Source: Myxococcota bacterium
GTDB lineage: Bacteria > Myxococcota > Kuafuiibacteriia > Kuafuiibacteriales > Kuafuiibacteriaceae
NCBI GenBank assembly: GCA_028289325.1
Contig: JANQQN010000278.1
Span: 1-64,000 of the forward strand
Length of the DNA: 64,000 nucleotides
Reading direction: 5' to 3'
A model generated the notes under the pieces. That model saw only the letters and a program-made list of their open reading frames with translations. It had not been told where the DNA came from and made no database searches. Below are positions 35,028 to 43,781 of the stretch, piece after piece. Both the position numbers and the translations under genes were made by a program. Positions within the stretch are counted from its first letter, which is position 1, and every line of letters begins with the position of its first letter.

Positions 35028-37419
35028 GGGACGAAGATCCTTCGGCCGGCGGCACGTCATCTCGCCGGTCCGGACGATGGCCGCGCGCCTGCTGCGCCAA
35101 ACGCTCGACGTAGATCGGGTGATACTGGACGGCCCGGTGTACCGAGAGCCCGAGGGCGCTCAGCACGACGAGGGTCACCGCGGCCGTCCGGAGCCATCGG
35201 GCCCGGCGTTCGTAGCGGTCCACCAGCGGTTCGAGGAAGAAGCGAGATAGCCACACGACTCGTTTGAAGAACGAGGCGCGGTCACGTGGGGGCGGGACAT
35301 CATCGTCGAGTCGGGCGCGGACATCTTTGAGAATCGCGGACGACGTCGACTCCAGCTCGTCGATTCCGGCCCGGACGGTCAAGGGATCTTCGCGTCCCGT
35401 CGCCCGATACCACAGATACTGAAGATGATGATGGCGACCGTAGTGCAGGGCCGCGAAGGCGTCGGCGATGATCACCGGTGCGCGGCCCACGGCTGCGCTG
35501 GCCCCGGCTCGGACCGCCCGGTACACCGCGTGGCTCCAGCGCCCGGTTCGCGCTGCGGCCATGTCCACCGCGAGCGTAAACGTTTGCAGCTGGCTATCGC
35601 GGCGGACGATCTGACCCACGGCGTACGCAAGGCCGCCGAAGAGAAAGTCCTTGTCGGTGGGATCGGTATCGTCGTGGTCGTCGTCGGGGTCCGGTGCAAA
35701 CCACTGGTAGTGCTCCGATAACAGCGCTCGCACGACCTCCAGGTCTTCGATGGTATCCGCGATCAACGGCACCCTTTCGCCCGGCTCTGGACGGACATAG
35801 CCGAGCAGGGTCGCGGCCTGGCCGAGCTGCTTTCGGTGGTGGCCGGTGGCCGAGGTCAGCGGTTCGCGCCGAAACAAGGGTATCCGGTTCGCGCTCACGG
35901 CTCGTCGGGCGTTGCGAATCCGGGTTCGGCCAAAGGACGATGGACCCAACACCCCCTCGGACCAGTCCGCCGGTGCGACGTCTTCGTCGACCCGTCGGTC
36001 ATTCAAAGCGCCGATGGCCAGGCCAAGCACGCGCTCATCGATCACCACTCGGGCGGGCGTCGTTCCGCCGCCGTAGCAGTGCAGGCCTTCCCGGCGGCCG
36101 GGAAGAAAGATGATCGCATCGAGACGCTCGGGTTCGAGCGCCCAGCCCGTCCGGCGGAGGTATCCCGCGAAGTATCTCGAGATCTCCGGGTGCCACGGGT
36201 TGTCGGGGCTCGCGGAGCCGACGACCAACGCCCGGTCGAGGTACACGGCGAGCGCCCGCGTCCAGCTCGAGAGCCAAAGACGCGCGCCGAGACCCACCGC
36301 GGGGACCATCACGATGAATCGGGTCGACGCCGACCAGGTCCTGCCGTCGGTGGCGACCGAGATGGCGAGGGCAAAGGGTAGGTAATACGCGGCCAAGGTC
36401 ACGATCCGGGTCGCACATACGAACAACCACGCCCGGATCAGTCGAAATACGTCGCGGTGGGCCACACGGTCGAGTCCGGGCAGCGCCGGGAACAGCAGGC
36501 CGACGTTGCTGATCAAGAACGCGCCCCACGCGGCGCCGCCCAGCAGTCCGACCGCCCAATGCCGGTCTTCGAGGGCCCCGAAGCTCAACGGCACGACGGG
36601 CGGAATCAGCTCCGCTTCGCGGGCGGCAACGAGGGCGAGGGCGCCGATGAGCGCCGACGTGGAGAGCCACGTCGACGGCCACCGTGTCGCGTGTAGCGGC
36701 TGTCCTGTGGCGGCCAGTCTTCGCGCCGCGATCAGGGGGATGAAGAAGAAGACGGCCGCCGCCGCCAACAGCGCGGCCAGGTCGCGGACCTTTGCTTCTG
36801 CCCCCGTGGGCTGAACGGTCGTGACTATTGCCGCGGGATCGGGGGCCGGGATCGCGGTCGACGGCTCGGCCCGTCCGATCCGGGTCCGATACGGCTTCTG
36901 ATCCAGCAGCCCGCCGGGCGTGAGCACGGGAGCGAAGGCCTTGAGCAGGCGCTGGCGGAGCCCGAGCAGTCCGCCCGCGCCCTGCAGGGCGATCGCGCCT
37001 TCGGCGACCTGGGACGGGGTCCACGTCTCGTACAGCGCGTACCGCAGCGCGGTGGCGTCGGCGTTGGCAACGAAGACAACATCGACGCCCAAGCGCCCAT
37101 AGCGGCGAACCCGGCACGCGGGATCGGGACCGCAGTCATCGGACGCCGAATCGTCTCGGTGGTAGATGCGGAGGCGCACGTAGGTCGCTAGCTCCCGGGC
37201 CAGGTGTTCGTTGAGGGCCGCGGCGAGCCAGGCTGGCGCACCGTTTGCGGCGCGAACGTCGACGACCACCGTGCCCGGCGAACGCGCGGGTGGTTGCGGC
37301 TTCGCGGGCGCGGCCCACGCCACCGCGACGCCCAAGACGGCGGCGGCCGCCGCACGAGGGGCGACCCACCTAGGGGCGGAGTGGATGGCGCGCAGACCCG
37401 CTTCGACGGTGTGCGGCAC
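34999..37419 (-). CDS. Large polytopic membrane protein, family unknown
   Basis: 806 residues from a GTG at 37419. A signal-like N-terminus precedes a periplasmic domain of about 150 residues (VVVDVRAANGAPAWLAAALNE to LLKAFAPVL), with a Cys pair in SDDCGPDPACRV. Then six or seven helices occur: LAALLAAAAVFFFIPLIAA, WLSTSALIGALALVAA, WAVGLLGGAAWGAFLISNVGLLF, FVCATRIVTLAAYYLPFALAISV, FIVMVPAVGLGARLWL. A hydrophilic region of about 350 residues follows and a final helix AVTLVVLSALGLSVHRAV near the C-terminus. I recognise no family or enzyme motif. Only 70 bp separate it from the FHA-protease gene. Confidence 0.65.
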   Translation of the reverse strand: MPHTVEAGLRAIHSAPRWVAPRAAAAAVLGVAVAWAAPAKPQPPARSPGTVVVDVRAANGAPAWLAAALNEHLARELATYVRLRIYHRDDSASDDCGPDPACRVRRYGRLGVDVVFVANADATALRYALYETWTPSQVAEGAIALQGAGGLLGLRQRLLKAFAPVLTPGGLLDQKPYRTRIGRAEPSTAIPAPDPAAIVTTVQPTGAEAKVRDLAALLAAAAVFFFIPLIAARRLAATGQPLHATRWPSTWLSTSALIGALALVAAREAELIPPVVPLSFGALEDRHWAVGLLGGAAWGAFLISNVGLLFPALPGLDRVAHRDVFRLIRAWLFVCATRIVTLAAYYLPFALAISVATDGRTWSASTRFIVMVPAVGLGARLWLSSWTRALAVYLDRALVVGSASPDNPWHPEISRYFAGYLRRTGWALEPERLDAIIFLPGRREGLHCYGGGTTPARVVIDERVLGLAIGALNDRRVDEDVAPADWSEGVLGPSSFGRTRIRNARRAVSANRIPLFRREPLTSATGHHRKQLGQAATLLGYVRPEPGERVPLIADTIEDLEVVRALLSEHYQWFAPDPDDDHDDTDPTDKDFLFGGLAYAVGQIVRRDSQLQTFTLAVDMAAARTGRWSHAVYRAVRAGASAAVGRAPVIIADAFAALHYGRHHHLQYLWYRATGREDPLTVRAGIDELESTSSAILKDVRARLDDDVPPPRDRASFFKRVVWLSRFFLEPLVDRYERRARWLRTAAVTLVVLSALGLSVHRAVQYHPIYVERLAQQARGHRPDRRDDVPPAEGSSSHDRKQQSHD

Positions 37420-37489
37420 GGCACACCGAGTGGAGCCAATCCATCACGCGGAGTCAAAAGGAGAGACGGTGGATCGCTCTCGGGCGGGG

Positions 37490-39703
37490 TCAGTTCGCCT
37501 CGCCGGGATTCGTTTCGATCTTCTCCCAGTAGATGACGTAGACATCCTGAGCGACCGGTGCTGTCGACGTGGTGACGAAGCCGATCTCCTGCTTGCCGGA
37601 CCTTCGAACCATCTTGTCGAGCCACACCAGCGGGCGTCGGTCGCGATCCCTCGCCGTTGGCCGGCCGTTCTCGATGAGGACGCCATCCAGAGCCCCCTTG
37701 GCCTTGGGAATGGCCACGAACGTGTACATGCCGGGCCGGCTGATCTCGACGGTGGTCGGCAACACGTAGTGTTGGTTCACGAAGTTGAACTTGTCGACGT
37801 CGGTTCGTTTCGACAGGTAGACCGGCCTTCGCGTCGAGTTCCACTCGAAGTCTCGACTCTGTTCGAGCAGCTTCACGAACACCGACGCTGCGTCGGCGGG
37901 CCACCGTTCGACCGCGAGGGCGCTGGGTACGCTCTTCTTATCGCCGTAGGCCGCACTCTGCACGGTCACGTCGACGCTGAGGGTGCTGGTGCCGGTCGCG
38001 AAGACCATGACGTAGGGCAGCCCGGTCGTGAACGGGAGGGGCATGGCCACCGGGGTCATCGGTTCACCTTCGGCCGGGTTGGCGCGCATCGATACGCCGA
38101 GCAGGGGCGCTTGTAGCCGGATGAGGTACAGTCCGGAGCGAGGCAGCAACACGGAGAAGTTCCGGGTCGCGACCCCGAACGGGTCTTCACCGAGGTTGAT
38201 GACGCCGGTGAGCACGTCGCTGTCGTCGGGCGCGGGATGGCCGGTCATCGACGCGAGGGCGGTCCGTATCGCCGTCGCGGATACCTCGGGCGCGGATTCG
38301 AACTGAGCGAGTTGAGCTCTCCACTCTTCTTCGTACTGCACCGCCCGCTTGCCCTTCGGGTCTTCGAGCATCGCGTGAAGAAAGTCGAGGCGCTGCCCGA
38401 AGTTGATATCGGCGGCGTTCACCGTTCGTCGCCCGCCGGCGAAGATGAAGTTGCCGGAGCTAATGAGGCCGATGACCTTGCCCGAGCTGGCGATGATCGG
38501 ACTCCCGCTCGCGCCGCCGGTGATCGGTAGGCCGTGATGGATCAGTCGGTTGCCCGACGGTTGGTTGATCATGAAGAAGTTGGTGAGCCGAATGATCTCG
38601 TCCTGTTGAACGACCGGCGACGGTTGGCGCAGAGCGCCCGGGAGGAGCATCTCGCTCGGATAACCCGCGAACGCGACCCGAATGCCCGGGCGCAGGGTCT
38701 CGAGCTCGTCCATCGTGGCCAGCGGCAGCGGGGCAGCCAAGCGCTCCGGTCGCTCGACCTTCATCACCGCCACGTCGGCGGGGGTCGCTGTGCGCATGAG
38801 ATCGAGCCGGCCGCTCTGCCGCTGCACGGGCAGATATTCGTTCCAGAGCTTGATGAACTGCTTGAAGCCGGGGTGAAGATCGACCGACGTCACTCGATGA
38901 CTGGCGTGAGGCGGGACCGACGACCGGACCCACAGCGACTCGCCCGTCTTCAGCCGATTGAAGGCATCGGCGACGTGGGCGTTGGTGGCCAGCATGCCGC
39001 GCTCGGTGACCCACGCCGTTCCTTGGGCCTGCTCGCCCCCCAGTCGGTCGGCCTTGACGACGAGGTACACCGAGCGGCTCACTTGATCGAGAACGTCGGC
39101 GGGGATGGTATCGACCTGCTCGTTCAGGAAGCTGAGCGTCTTGGAGAGGCTGTCGACGTTTTGGCTCACGCCCTCCAGGCCGCGGCGGGACTCGTCCACG
39201 GACGTCTTGACGTCCTGGAGGCGCGACTGCGTGAACAGCACCATCCCCGCCACCGCGGCCACCACGACCAGCGCCGCGGTGAGCAGGCGCTGATTGCGAC
39301 GGCTCAGATCCGCGGACTGCAGATTCTGGCGGCCGATCTTCTTCGGCGCCGGCCGAGTGTCGATCACCTCCAGCCGCAGACGAAGGCGCTTGCCGAGCCG
39401 GATGTCGTGGGCGCCGTTCAATTCCATGTCTTCGATCGGCCGGCGCCCGTCGACTTCGACGTACAGATCCGTGTTCAGGTCGACCTGGTACCGGCCCAGA
39501 CTTCGTCTGAACCCGATATGTTCGGCGCCGATGCCGTCGGCGAGAGACGACTCGGGCAACACGATCTGGCAGGCGACCGGATCTCGACCCACCACGATGT
39601 ATCGGACGCTGCTGTCGAAGAAGTACTCTTTGTCGCCGGTCGCCGTTTCTCCATCGACGACGGTCACCTTGACCCCACTGACCCCACTGACCCCGTTTGC
39701 CAC
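37490..39703 (-). CDS. FHA domain-transmembrane-trypsin-like serine protease
   Basis: 737 residues. The GTG at 39703 is selected by AAGGAG six bases upstream; a longer frame to 39910 is not supported. Residues about 10-110 are FHA-like: YIVVGRDPVACQIVLPESSLADGIGAEHIGFRR fits the GR-x and S-x-x-H phosphopeptide-binding pattern loosely. One helix (LTAALVVVAAVAGMVLF) follows, then a coiled-coil-like stretch and an S1 protease domain with His243 (LATNAHVAD), Asp310 (PADVAVMKV) and Ser399 (GGASGSPII). The C-terminal 280 residues form beta-rich modules. A cytosolic FHA sensing a phosphothreonine could control an extracytoplasmic protease (inference). First gene of the run; 142 bp downstream of the XRE regulator. 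Confidence 0.85.
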   Translation of the reverse strand: MANGVSGVSGVKVTVVDGETATGDKEYFFDSSVRYIVVGRDPVACQIVLPESSLADGIGAEHIGFRRSLGRYQVDLNTDLYVEVDGRRPIEDMELNGAHDIRLGKRLRLRLEVIDTRPAPKKIGRQNLQSADLSRRNQRLLTAALVVVAAVAGMVLFTQSRLQDVKTSVDESRRGLEGVSQNVDSLSKTLSFLNEQVDTIPADVLDQVSRSVYLVVKADRLGGEQAQGTAWVTERGMLATNAHVADAFNRLKTGESLWVRSSVPPHASHRVTSVDLHPGFKQFIKLWNEYLPVQRQSGRLDLMRTATPADVAVMKVERPERLAAPLPLATMDELETLRPGIRVAFAGYPSEMLLPGALRQPSPVVQQDEIIRLTNFFMINQPSGNRLIHHGLPITGGASGSPIIASSGKVIGLISSGNFIFAGGRRTVNAADINFGQRLDFLHAMLEDPKGKRAVQYEEEWRAQLAQFESAPEVSATAIRTALASMTGHPAPDDSDVLTGVINLGEDPFGVATRNFSVLLPRSGLYLIRLQAPLLGVSMRANPAEGEPMTPVAMPLPFTTGLPYVMVFATGTSTLSVDVTVQSAAYGDKKSVPSALAVERWPADAASVFVKLLEQSRDFEWNSTRRPVYLSKRTDVDKFNFVNQHYVLPTTVEISRPGMYTFVAIPKAKGALDGVLIENGRPTARDRDRRPLVWLDKMVRRSGKQEIGFVTTSTAPVAQDVYVIYWEKIETNPGEAN

Positions 39704-39845
39704 GTCGAACTCCTTTCCGCGCGGCCCGACCCCGGCGGGGTGCTTGCCGACGCGCGGGACAGTAGCATGGGCGGCCGGCTGCGCATCAGGGGCCAGGCCG
39801 CGGGGCGGGCGCGGACAGGGGAGCCCGACCGCTCCCGCCCCCCGG

Positions 39846-40679
39846 TCAAGGTAGGCCGGCGGAAAAGGAGGCGGCGAGCGCTCGACACGTCTCGGTAGTG
39901 GCGGCGTCACACGGCAGCCACGTTTCGATCCGAAGCTCGTCGAGCAGGACCGCTTGCGGAGCCTGAAACACGGTCACCGTAGTAATGAACCGCAGGTCGA
40001 CATCGCCGGCCCGAAGGTGCACGACCAGCGCCGGCGACGAGGGTGCGCTGAGGTCCACTCGCCGCCAGTCTTCGGCGACGGTGGGAAGGGCGAGAACCTC
40101 GTCGAGGACCTGTCTCAGCGGCCCATCCCGCTCGGCGAGGACCTCCCGCTGGGCTCGCCACAGCAGCGCTTGTCCGATCTCGTCGAAGTTCACCAGCGCC
40201 GGCTGGGCGCCCGCAGGGTCGAAGGTCAGCCGGAGGAGGTTCAGACCGGTCGCTGCGGCCGGGTCCAGGTCGCCCATCACCATCCCGAACAGCGCCCGAG
40301 CCCCGTGGTTCAGGTCGACCACATCGTAGGTTCGGTCGATCACCACGAGCGGGAAAGGCTCGTGGTGATCCTTCATCAAGCGCAGGGCCAGCGCCACCTC
40401 CTCGGGAAGCGCGCGGTGAGGATCGGACTCCGGATAGACCGGGTCGTGACCGGCCGCTCGCAGCATCGCGTTCGCGTGGCGCAAAGGAACGTCGAGCGCG
40501 GTCGCGAGACGCACCACCATCTCCGCGCTCGGCGTGGAGCGCCCGGTCTCCAGGAAGCTGACGTGGCGACTGGACACGTCGGCGGCCAGGGCGAGGTCGA
40601 GCTGGCTCAACCCGCGTTGGCCGCGCCAGTGCTTGAGCAGAGCGGGGAACAGCCCCGCGCGTCCGTCGGTCTCGGGCAT
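39846..40679 (-). CDS. XRE-type regulator with MmyB-like ligand domain
   Basis: 277 residues. The N-terminal HTH is canonical: LFPALLKHWRGQRGLSQLDLALAADVSSRHVSFLETGRSTPSAEMVVRLATAL. The C-terminal 180 residues follow the MmyB-like ligand-binding domain seen in the antibiotic-regulator family (PLVVIDRTYDVVDLNHGARALFG onward). The ligand is unknown. It is divergent from the alpha/beta hydrolase at 40800 and on the same strand as the FHA-protease run, so it may regulate either; the 120-bp gap to the hydrolase contains a GC-rich inverted repeat (CGGCG..CGCCG near 40755-40769) as a possible operator. Confidence 0.85.
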   Translation of the reverse strand: MPETDGRAGLFPALLKHWRGQRGLSQLDLALAADVSSRHVSFLETGRSTPSAEMVVRLATALDVPLRHANAMLRAAGHDPVYPESDPHRALPEEVALALRLMKDHHEPFPLVVIDRTYDVVDLNHGARALFGMVMGDLDPAAATGLNLLRLTFDPAGAQPALVNFDEIGQALLWRAQREVLAERDGPLRQVLDEVLALPTVAEDWRRVDLSAPSSPALVVHLRAGDVDLRFITTVTVFQAPQAVLLDELRIETWLPCDAATTETCRALAASFSAGLP

Positions 40680-40799
40680 GGGCCGTCTCCTCGTGGAAGC
40701 TCCGAGCCATAGCAGCGCGGACCCTGGGCGTCACCTACCTCGGGAGGTCATTGTCGGCGCGGAACGCCGCGTGATTGACCCTTCGTCAGGAGGACCGTC

Positions 40800-41681
40800 A
40801 TGGCGACCATCACCAGCTTCGAAGCCACTCAACTCTTCCACACCGCCCCTCAGCGCACGATCGACGTCGGCGCGGGGGAGGTTGCTTATCGACGCGTAGG
40901 GTCGGGTCCCGACGCGCTGTTCGTCCACGGGTGGCCCGTGAGCAGCGCCACGTTTCGCGGGCTGCTTCCTCATCTCGCCGACCACGTCACCTGTCACCTG
41001 GTTGACCTGGTGGGGGCGGGCGACAGCCGCTTTGATCGATCGACGATCATCAGCATCGACCGACACATCGAGACCGTTCGGCGTCTCATCGACGCTCTGG
41101 GGCTCGAGCGGGTGGCCCTGGTCGGGCATGACAGCGGGGGGATGATCGCGCGCCACGCGATGGCTGGCGACCCTCGCCTGACCGGGATGGCGCTGGTCAA
41201 CACCGAGCAGCCGCAAGGGTTGACGTGGCGCTTTCGGCAGTTTCTGTGGATGGCGAAGGTCCCCGGGTTCGAGCACATCCTCGCCTGGGCGGCCATGAAG
41301 CCAGGCCTGCGTCGCAGCCCCTATCTGCTCGGGGACTGCTTCGTCGACCGCACCCAGCTCGACGGCGAGTTCGAGACGCTCTTTTTGGCCCCGCTTCGCG
41401 ATGACCCGGATCGCCGGTGGGCGGCGGGGCGGCTGGCCCAGACCTTCGAGAACCGACACGTCGCCGGCCTCGCCGAGGCCCACGCTCGCATCGGGGCGCC
41501 AGTCCAGCTCGTTTGGGGCGAACGAGACCCGTTCTTCCCCGTCTCGTGGGCGCGGGAAATGGTCTCGTCATTCCCGGACGCCGACTTACACGTCGTCCCC
41601 GACGCGAAGCTGTTCGTCCACGAGGAACGCCCGCAGGCGGTCGCGGAGGCGATGTTGCCCACCTTGGCGGGCCGCCGATAG
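40800..41681 (+). CDS. Alpha/beta hydrolase with Asp nucleophile
   Basis: 293 residues; AGGAGG Shine-Dalgarno six bases before ATG. The nucleophile elbow is GHDSGG (Asp), as in epoxide hydrolases and haloalkane dehalogenases, with oxyanion segment LFVHGWPVSSATF, the acid in GERDPFFPV and the His in KLFVHEERP. No Trp-rich lid typical of haloalkane dehalogenase is certain, so the substrate is open. It is divergent from the XRE regulator, which may control it. Confidence 0.8.
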   Translation: MATITSFEATQLFHTAPQRTIDVGAGEVAYRRVGSGPDALFVHGWPVSSATFRGLLPHLADHVTCHLVDLVGAGDSRFDRSTIISIDRHIETVRRLIDALGLERVALVGHDSGGMIARHAMAGDPRLTGMALVNTEQPQGLTWRFRQFLWMAKVPGFEHILAWAAMKPGLRRSPYLLGDCFVDRTQLDGEFETLFLAPLRDDPDRRWAAGRLAQTFENRHVAGLAEAHARIGAPVQLVWGERDPFFPVSWAREMVSSFPDADLHVVPDAKLFVHEERPQAVAEAMLPTLAGRR

Positions 41682-41756
41682 CGGGTTCGGTCCGCGATCG
41701 ATCGGCAACTTCCGCTCTGGGACCCGGAAGACGGCCCCGGTAGGCTCACCGTCGCG

Positions 41757-42443
41757 ATGGTCGGTCGACTGCTTTGGGTCCTGGTTCTGGTGGCGCTATC
41801 GACACCGAGGTCCGTCTTCGGGCAGTCGAGCGTCCATGACTTTCAGCTGAGCGGCAGCGCCTCGGTCATCAGCGAAGACTGCATTCGTTTGACCCCCGAC
41901 CTCCCCTACGTCAGCGGCTCGGCGTGGTTCAAGCGCGCCATCGACCTGACCCGGCCCTTCGAGATGCGAATGAGCTTGGTGCTGGGGAGCAAAAACGAGC
42001 AGGGGGCCGACGGGATCGTCTTTGTCTTCCATCCCCGCATTCAGACCGGCTTTCGCGGAGAAGGCATGGGCTTCGCGGGCCTGAGGCCGTCGTTGGGTAT
42101 CGAGTTCGATACCTATCGAAACGTTCACCTCAATGACCCTCAAGCCGACCACCTGGCGGTGATGCTGGACGGCCAGCGTTTCCATGGCGAGTCGGGGCTG
42201 GGGTTGGTGGAGCTCGACAACCTCGAAGATGGCGCGCGGCACCCGCTGCGCATCACGTGGGATCCCCAGCGCGCCGAGCTCAGCATCTATCTCGATGAGA
42301 AGCTTCGGGCCGCCTATCGCGGCGACGTCATCAAGCGCGTCTTCGGCGGGCAGACTCAGGTCTACTGGGGGATGACGGCGGGAACCGGCCGACTCAGCAA
42401 CGACCAAGACGTGTGTCTCGACCGAACGTTTCTGAGCGTGTGA
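41757..42443 (+). CDS. Secreted L-type (legume) lectin domain protein
   Basis: 228 residues. Signal peptide (LLWVLVLVALSTPRSVFG) then a single L-type lectin sandwich: FQLSGSASVI, LTPDLPYVSGSAWFKRAIDL, ADGIVFVFHP, SLGIEFDTYRNVHLND (the family's metal-binding Asp-x-Asn pattern) and HPLRITWDPQRAELSIYLDE. Such domains bind mannose or galactose-type glycans; in bacteria they occur in surface or secreted proteins. It stands alone downstream of the hydrolase gene and is followed by an 11-bp hairpin at its stop codon. Confidence 0.8.
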   Translation: MVGRLLWVLVLVALSTPRSVFGQSSVHDFQLSGSASVISEDCIRLTPDLPYVSGSAWFKRAIDLTRPFEMRMSLVLGSKNEQGADGIVFVFHPRIQTGFRGEGMGFAGLRPSLGIEFDTYRNVHLNDPQADHLAVMLDGQRFHGESGLGLVELDNLEDGARHPLRITWDPQRAELSIYLDEKLRAAYRGDVIKRVFGGQTQVYWGMTAGTGRLSNDQDVCLDRTFLSV

Positions 42444-42474
42444 GCGGCGGACAGCGAAAGGCCGTCCGCCGCTC
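42442..42474. terminator. Bidirectional terminator between lectin and lipoprotein genes
   Basis: GAGCGGCGGAC (42442-42452) pairs perfectly with GTCCGCCGCTC (42464-42474), an 11-bp stem with an 11-base loop, beginning inside the lectin stop codon and ending 10 bases before the convergent stop at 42485. Confidence 0.6.
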
Positions 42475-42484
42475 GTTCACGCCA

Positions 42485-43762
42485 TCACTGGGCGCGCGAC
42501 CAAACGTGGATGGCCGGAGGCGCGGCGGGACCCACCATAATCATCTCGTCCTGGACCACGACCCCGGCTCCGAACCCATCGTCCGGCATGGGGCGCTCGT
42601 CTTTCAGGTAGTACAGCTGACTCCATTCGCTCTGCTGCCGCTCGAATACGTACGCGGCGCCTGGTCGCTGGTCGGTCAGAAACGGGGTGTCGCCGAAGTT
42701 GTTGACCCCGCCCACTTCGCCGTTTTCCCGCGGGGCGCCGACGACGAGGCGGTCGCTCGTGAGCGCGACGTCGAAGCCGAACCATTGATCCGGGTGTTGG
42801 TTGCTGGCCTGCAGGCGAGCGGTCTCGCTCCACTGGCCGGTGGTCCGCTCGAACACGTAGACGGCGCCGGCCTCTTGGTCTTCGAGCGGCGACCCGACCG
42901 CGATCCGCTGGTCGTCGACCGCGACCTGGCAGCCGAAGCCCGAGGTGGCGGTCGCGGTGACGGGGACGATGATCTCGGGCTCGGCAAAGGCGTCGTCGCT
43001 GCGCTCGTACACCAACACGTAGCCGCCCTTGGTTTCGTCGTTGGCCGCGCCGCCGCCAGGGAGGCCGAGGACGAGCGCGGTTTCACTGAGGGCGACCGTC
43101 GGGCCCACGGCGCAGTCCACATTCCGCTCGGTGGTGTCGTCGGGGGCGGCGGGCGCCGGTCGGGATCGCCACTCGGTGCCGATTCGCTCGAATAGGCTCA
43201 GCGTTCCCGGGGGACACGAATTCGCCACCGCCAGCATCGTCTCCGTGGCCGACAGGCCGCTGATGCAGCGATTCGCAGGCACGACGTCGCTCAGCACGCC
43301 GTTCACGGACCACGTCTGCTCGTCTCGCTCGAGAATCCAGATGTCACGGCCGTAGGCCGCGAACAGCCAGTCGCCGGCGATGGCCAAGAACCGGCCGAGA
43401 TCCGCGCCGTTGTCGGCGGTGGTGGCCGTGAACACCTGCGTCTGTCGCCACCCCTCGCCGTCCCGCTCGTGCAGGACCACCGCGCCCTCCTCGTAGACCC
43501 GATCTTGGTCATTGAAGTCGAACGCGGACCGAGAAAAGATCATGTGCGCGGCCAGCGCGTTTTCCGTGGCCACCATCGCGATCGCATCCACTTGGCGCAC
43601 GCCCCCGATCAGGGCCTCGCTCTGGAGCGGAGAGTCGAACGGAACCCGCTGCACGTAGTCGAGACCCTCGGCCGTCATGTCCACCGCCTCGTCGTCGCTT
43701 CCGCAGCTCGCGACCGTGGCCGCGAGGGCGAGCATCCACCAGCTATTCGATTTGAATTTCAT
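42485..43762 (-). CDS. FG-GAP-like repeat lipoprotein
   Basis: 425 residues. The lipoprotein signal MKFKSNSWWMLALAATVASC places Cys at residue 20. The mature part has repeats of the integrin-like type, for example GFGCQVAVDDQRIAVGSPLEDQEAGAVYVFERTTGQWSE and WFGFDVALTSDRLVVGAPRENGEVGG, with a G-x-x-V/F-x-x-D-R/E core, so a beta-propeller is expected. Function unknown. It starts 19 bp after the stop of the lipoprotein gene upstream on the same strand; the two are very likely co-transcribed. Confidence 0.8.
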   Translation of the reverse strand: MKFKSNSWWMLALAATVASCGSDDEAVDMTAEGLDYVQRVPFDSPLQSEALIGGVRQVDAIAMVATENALAAHMIFSRSAFDFNDQDRVYEEGAVVLHERDGEGWRQTQVFTATTADNGADLGRFLAIAGDWLFAAYGRDIWILERDEQTWSVNGVLSDVVPANRCISGLSATETMLAVANSCPPGTLSLFERIGTEWRSRPAPAAPDDTTERNVDCAVGPTVALSETALVLGLPGGGAANDETKGGYVLVYERSDDAFAEPEIIVPVTATATSGFGCQVAVDDQRIAVGSPLEDQEAGAVYVFERTTGQWSETARLQASNQHPDQWFGFDVALTSDRLVVGAPRENGEVGGVNNFGDTPFLTDQRPGAAYVFERQQSEWSQLYYLKDERPMPDDGFGAGVVVQDEMIMVGPAAPPAIHVWSRAQ

Positions 43763-43781
43763 CTTTGTTGTCCTCTTTCAG

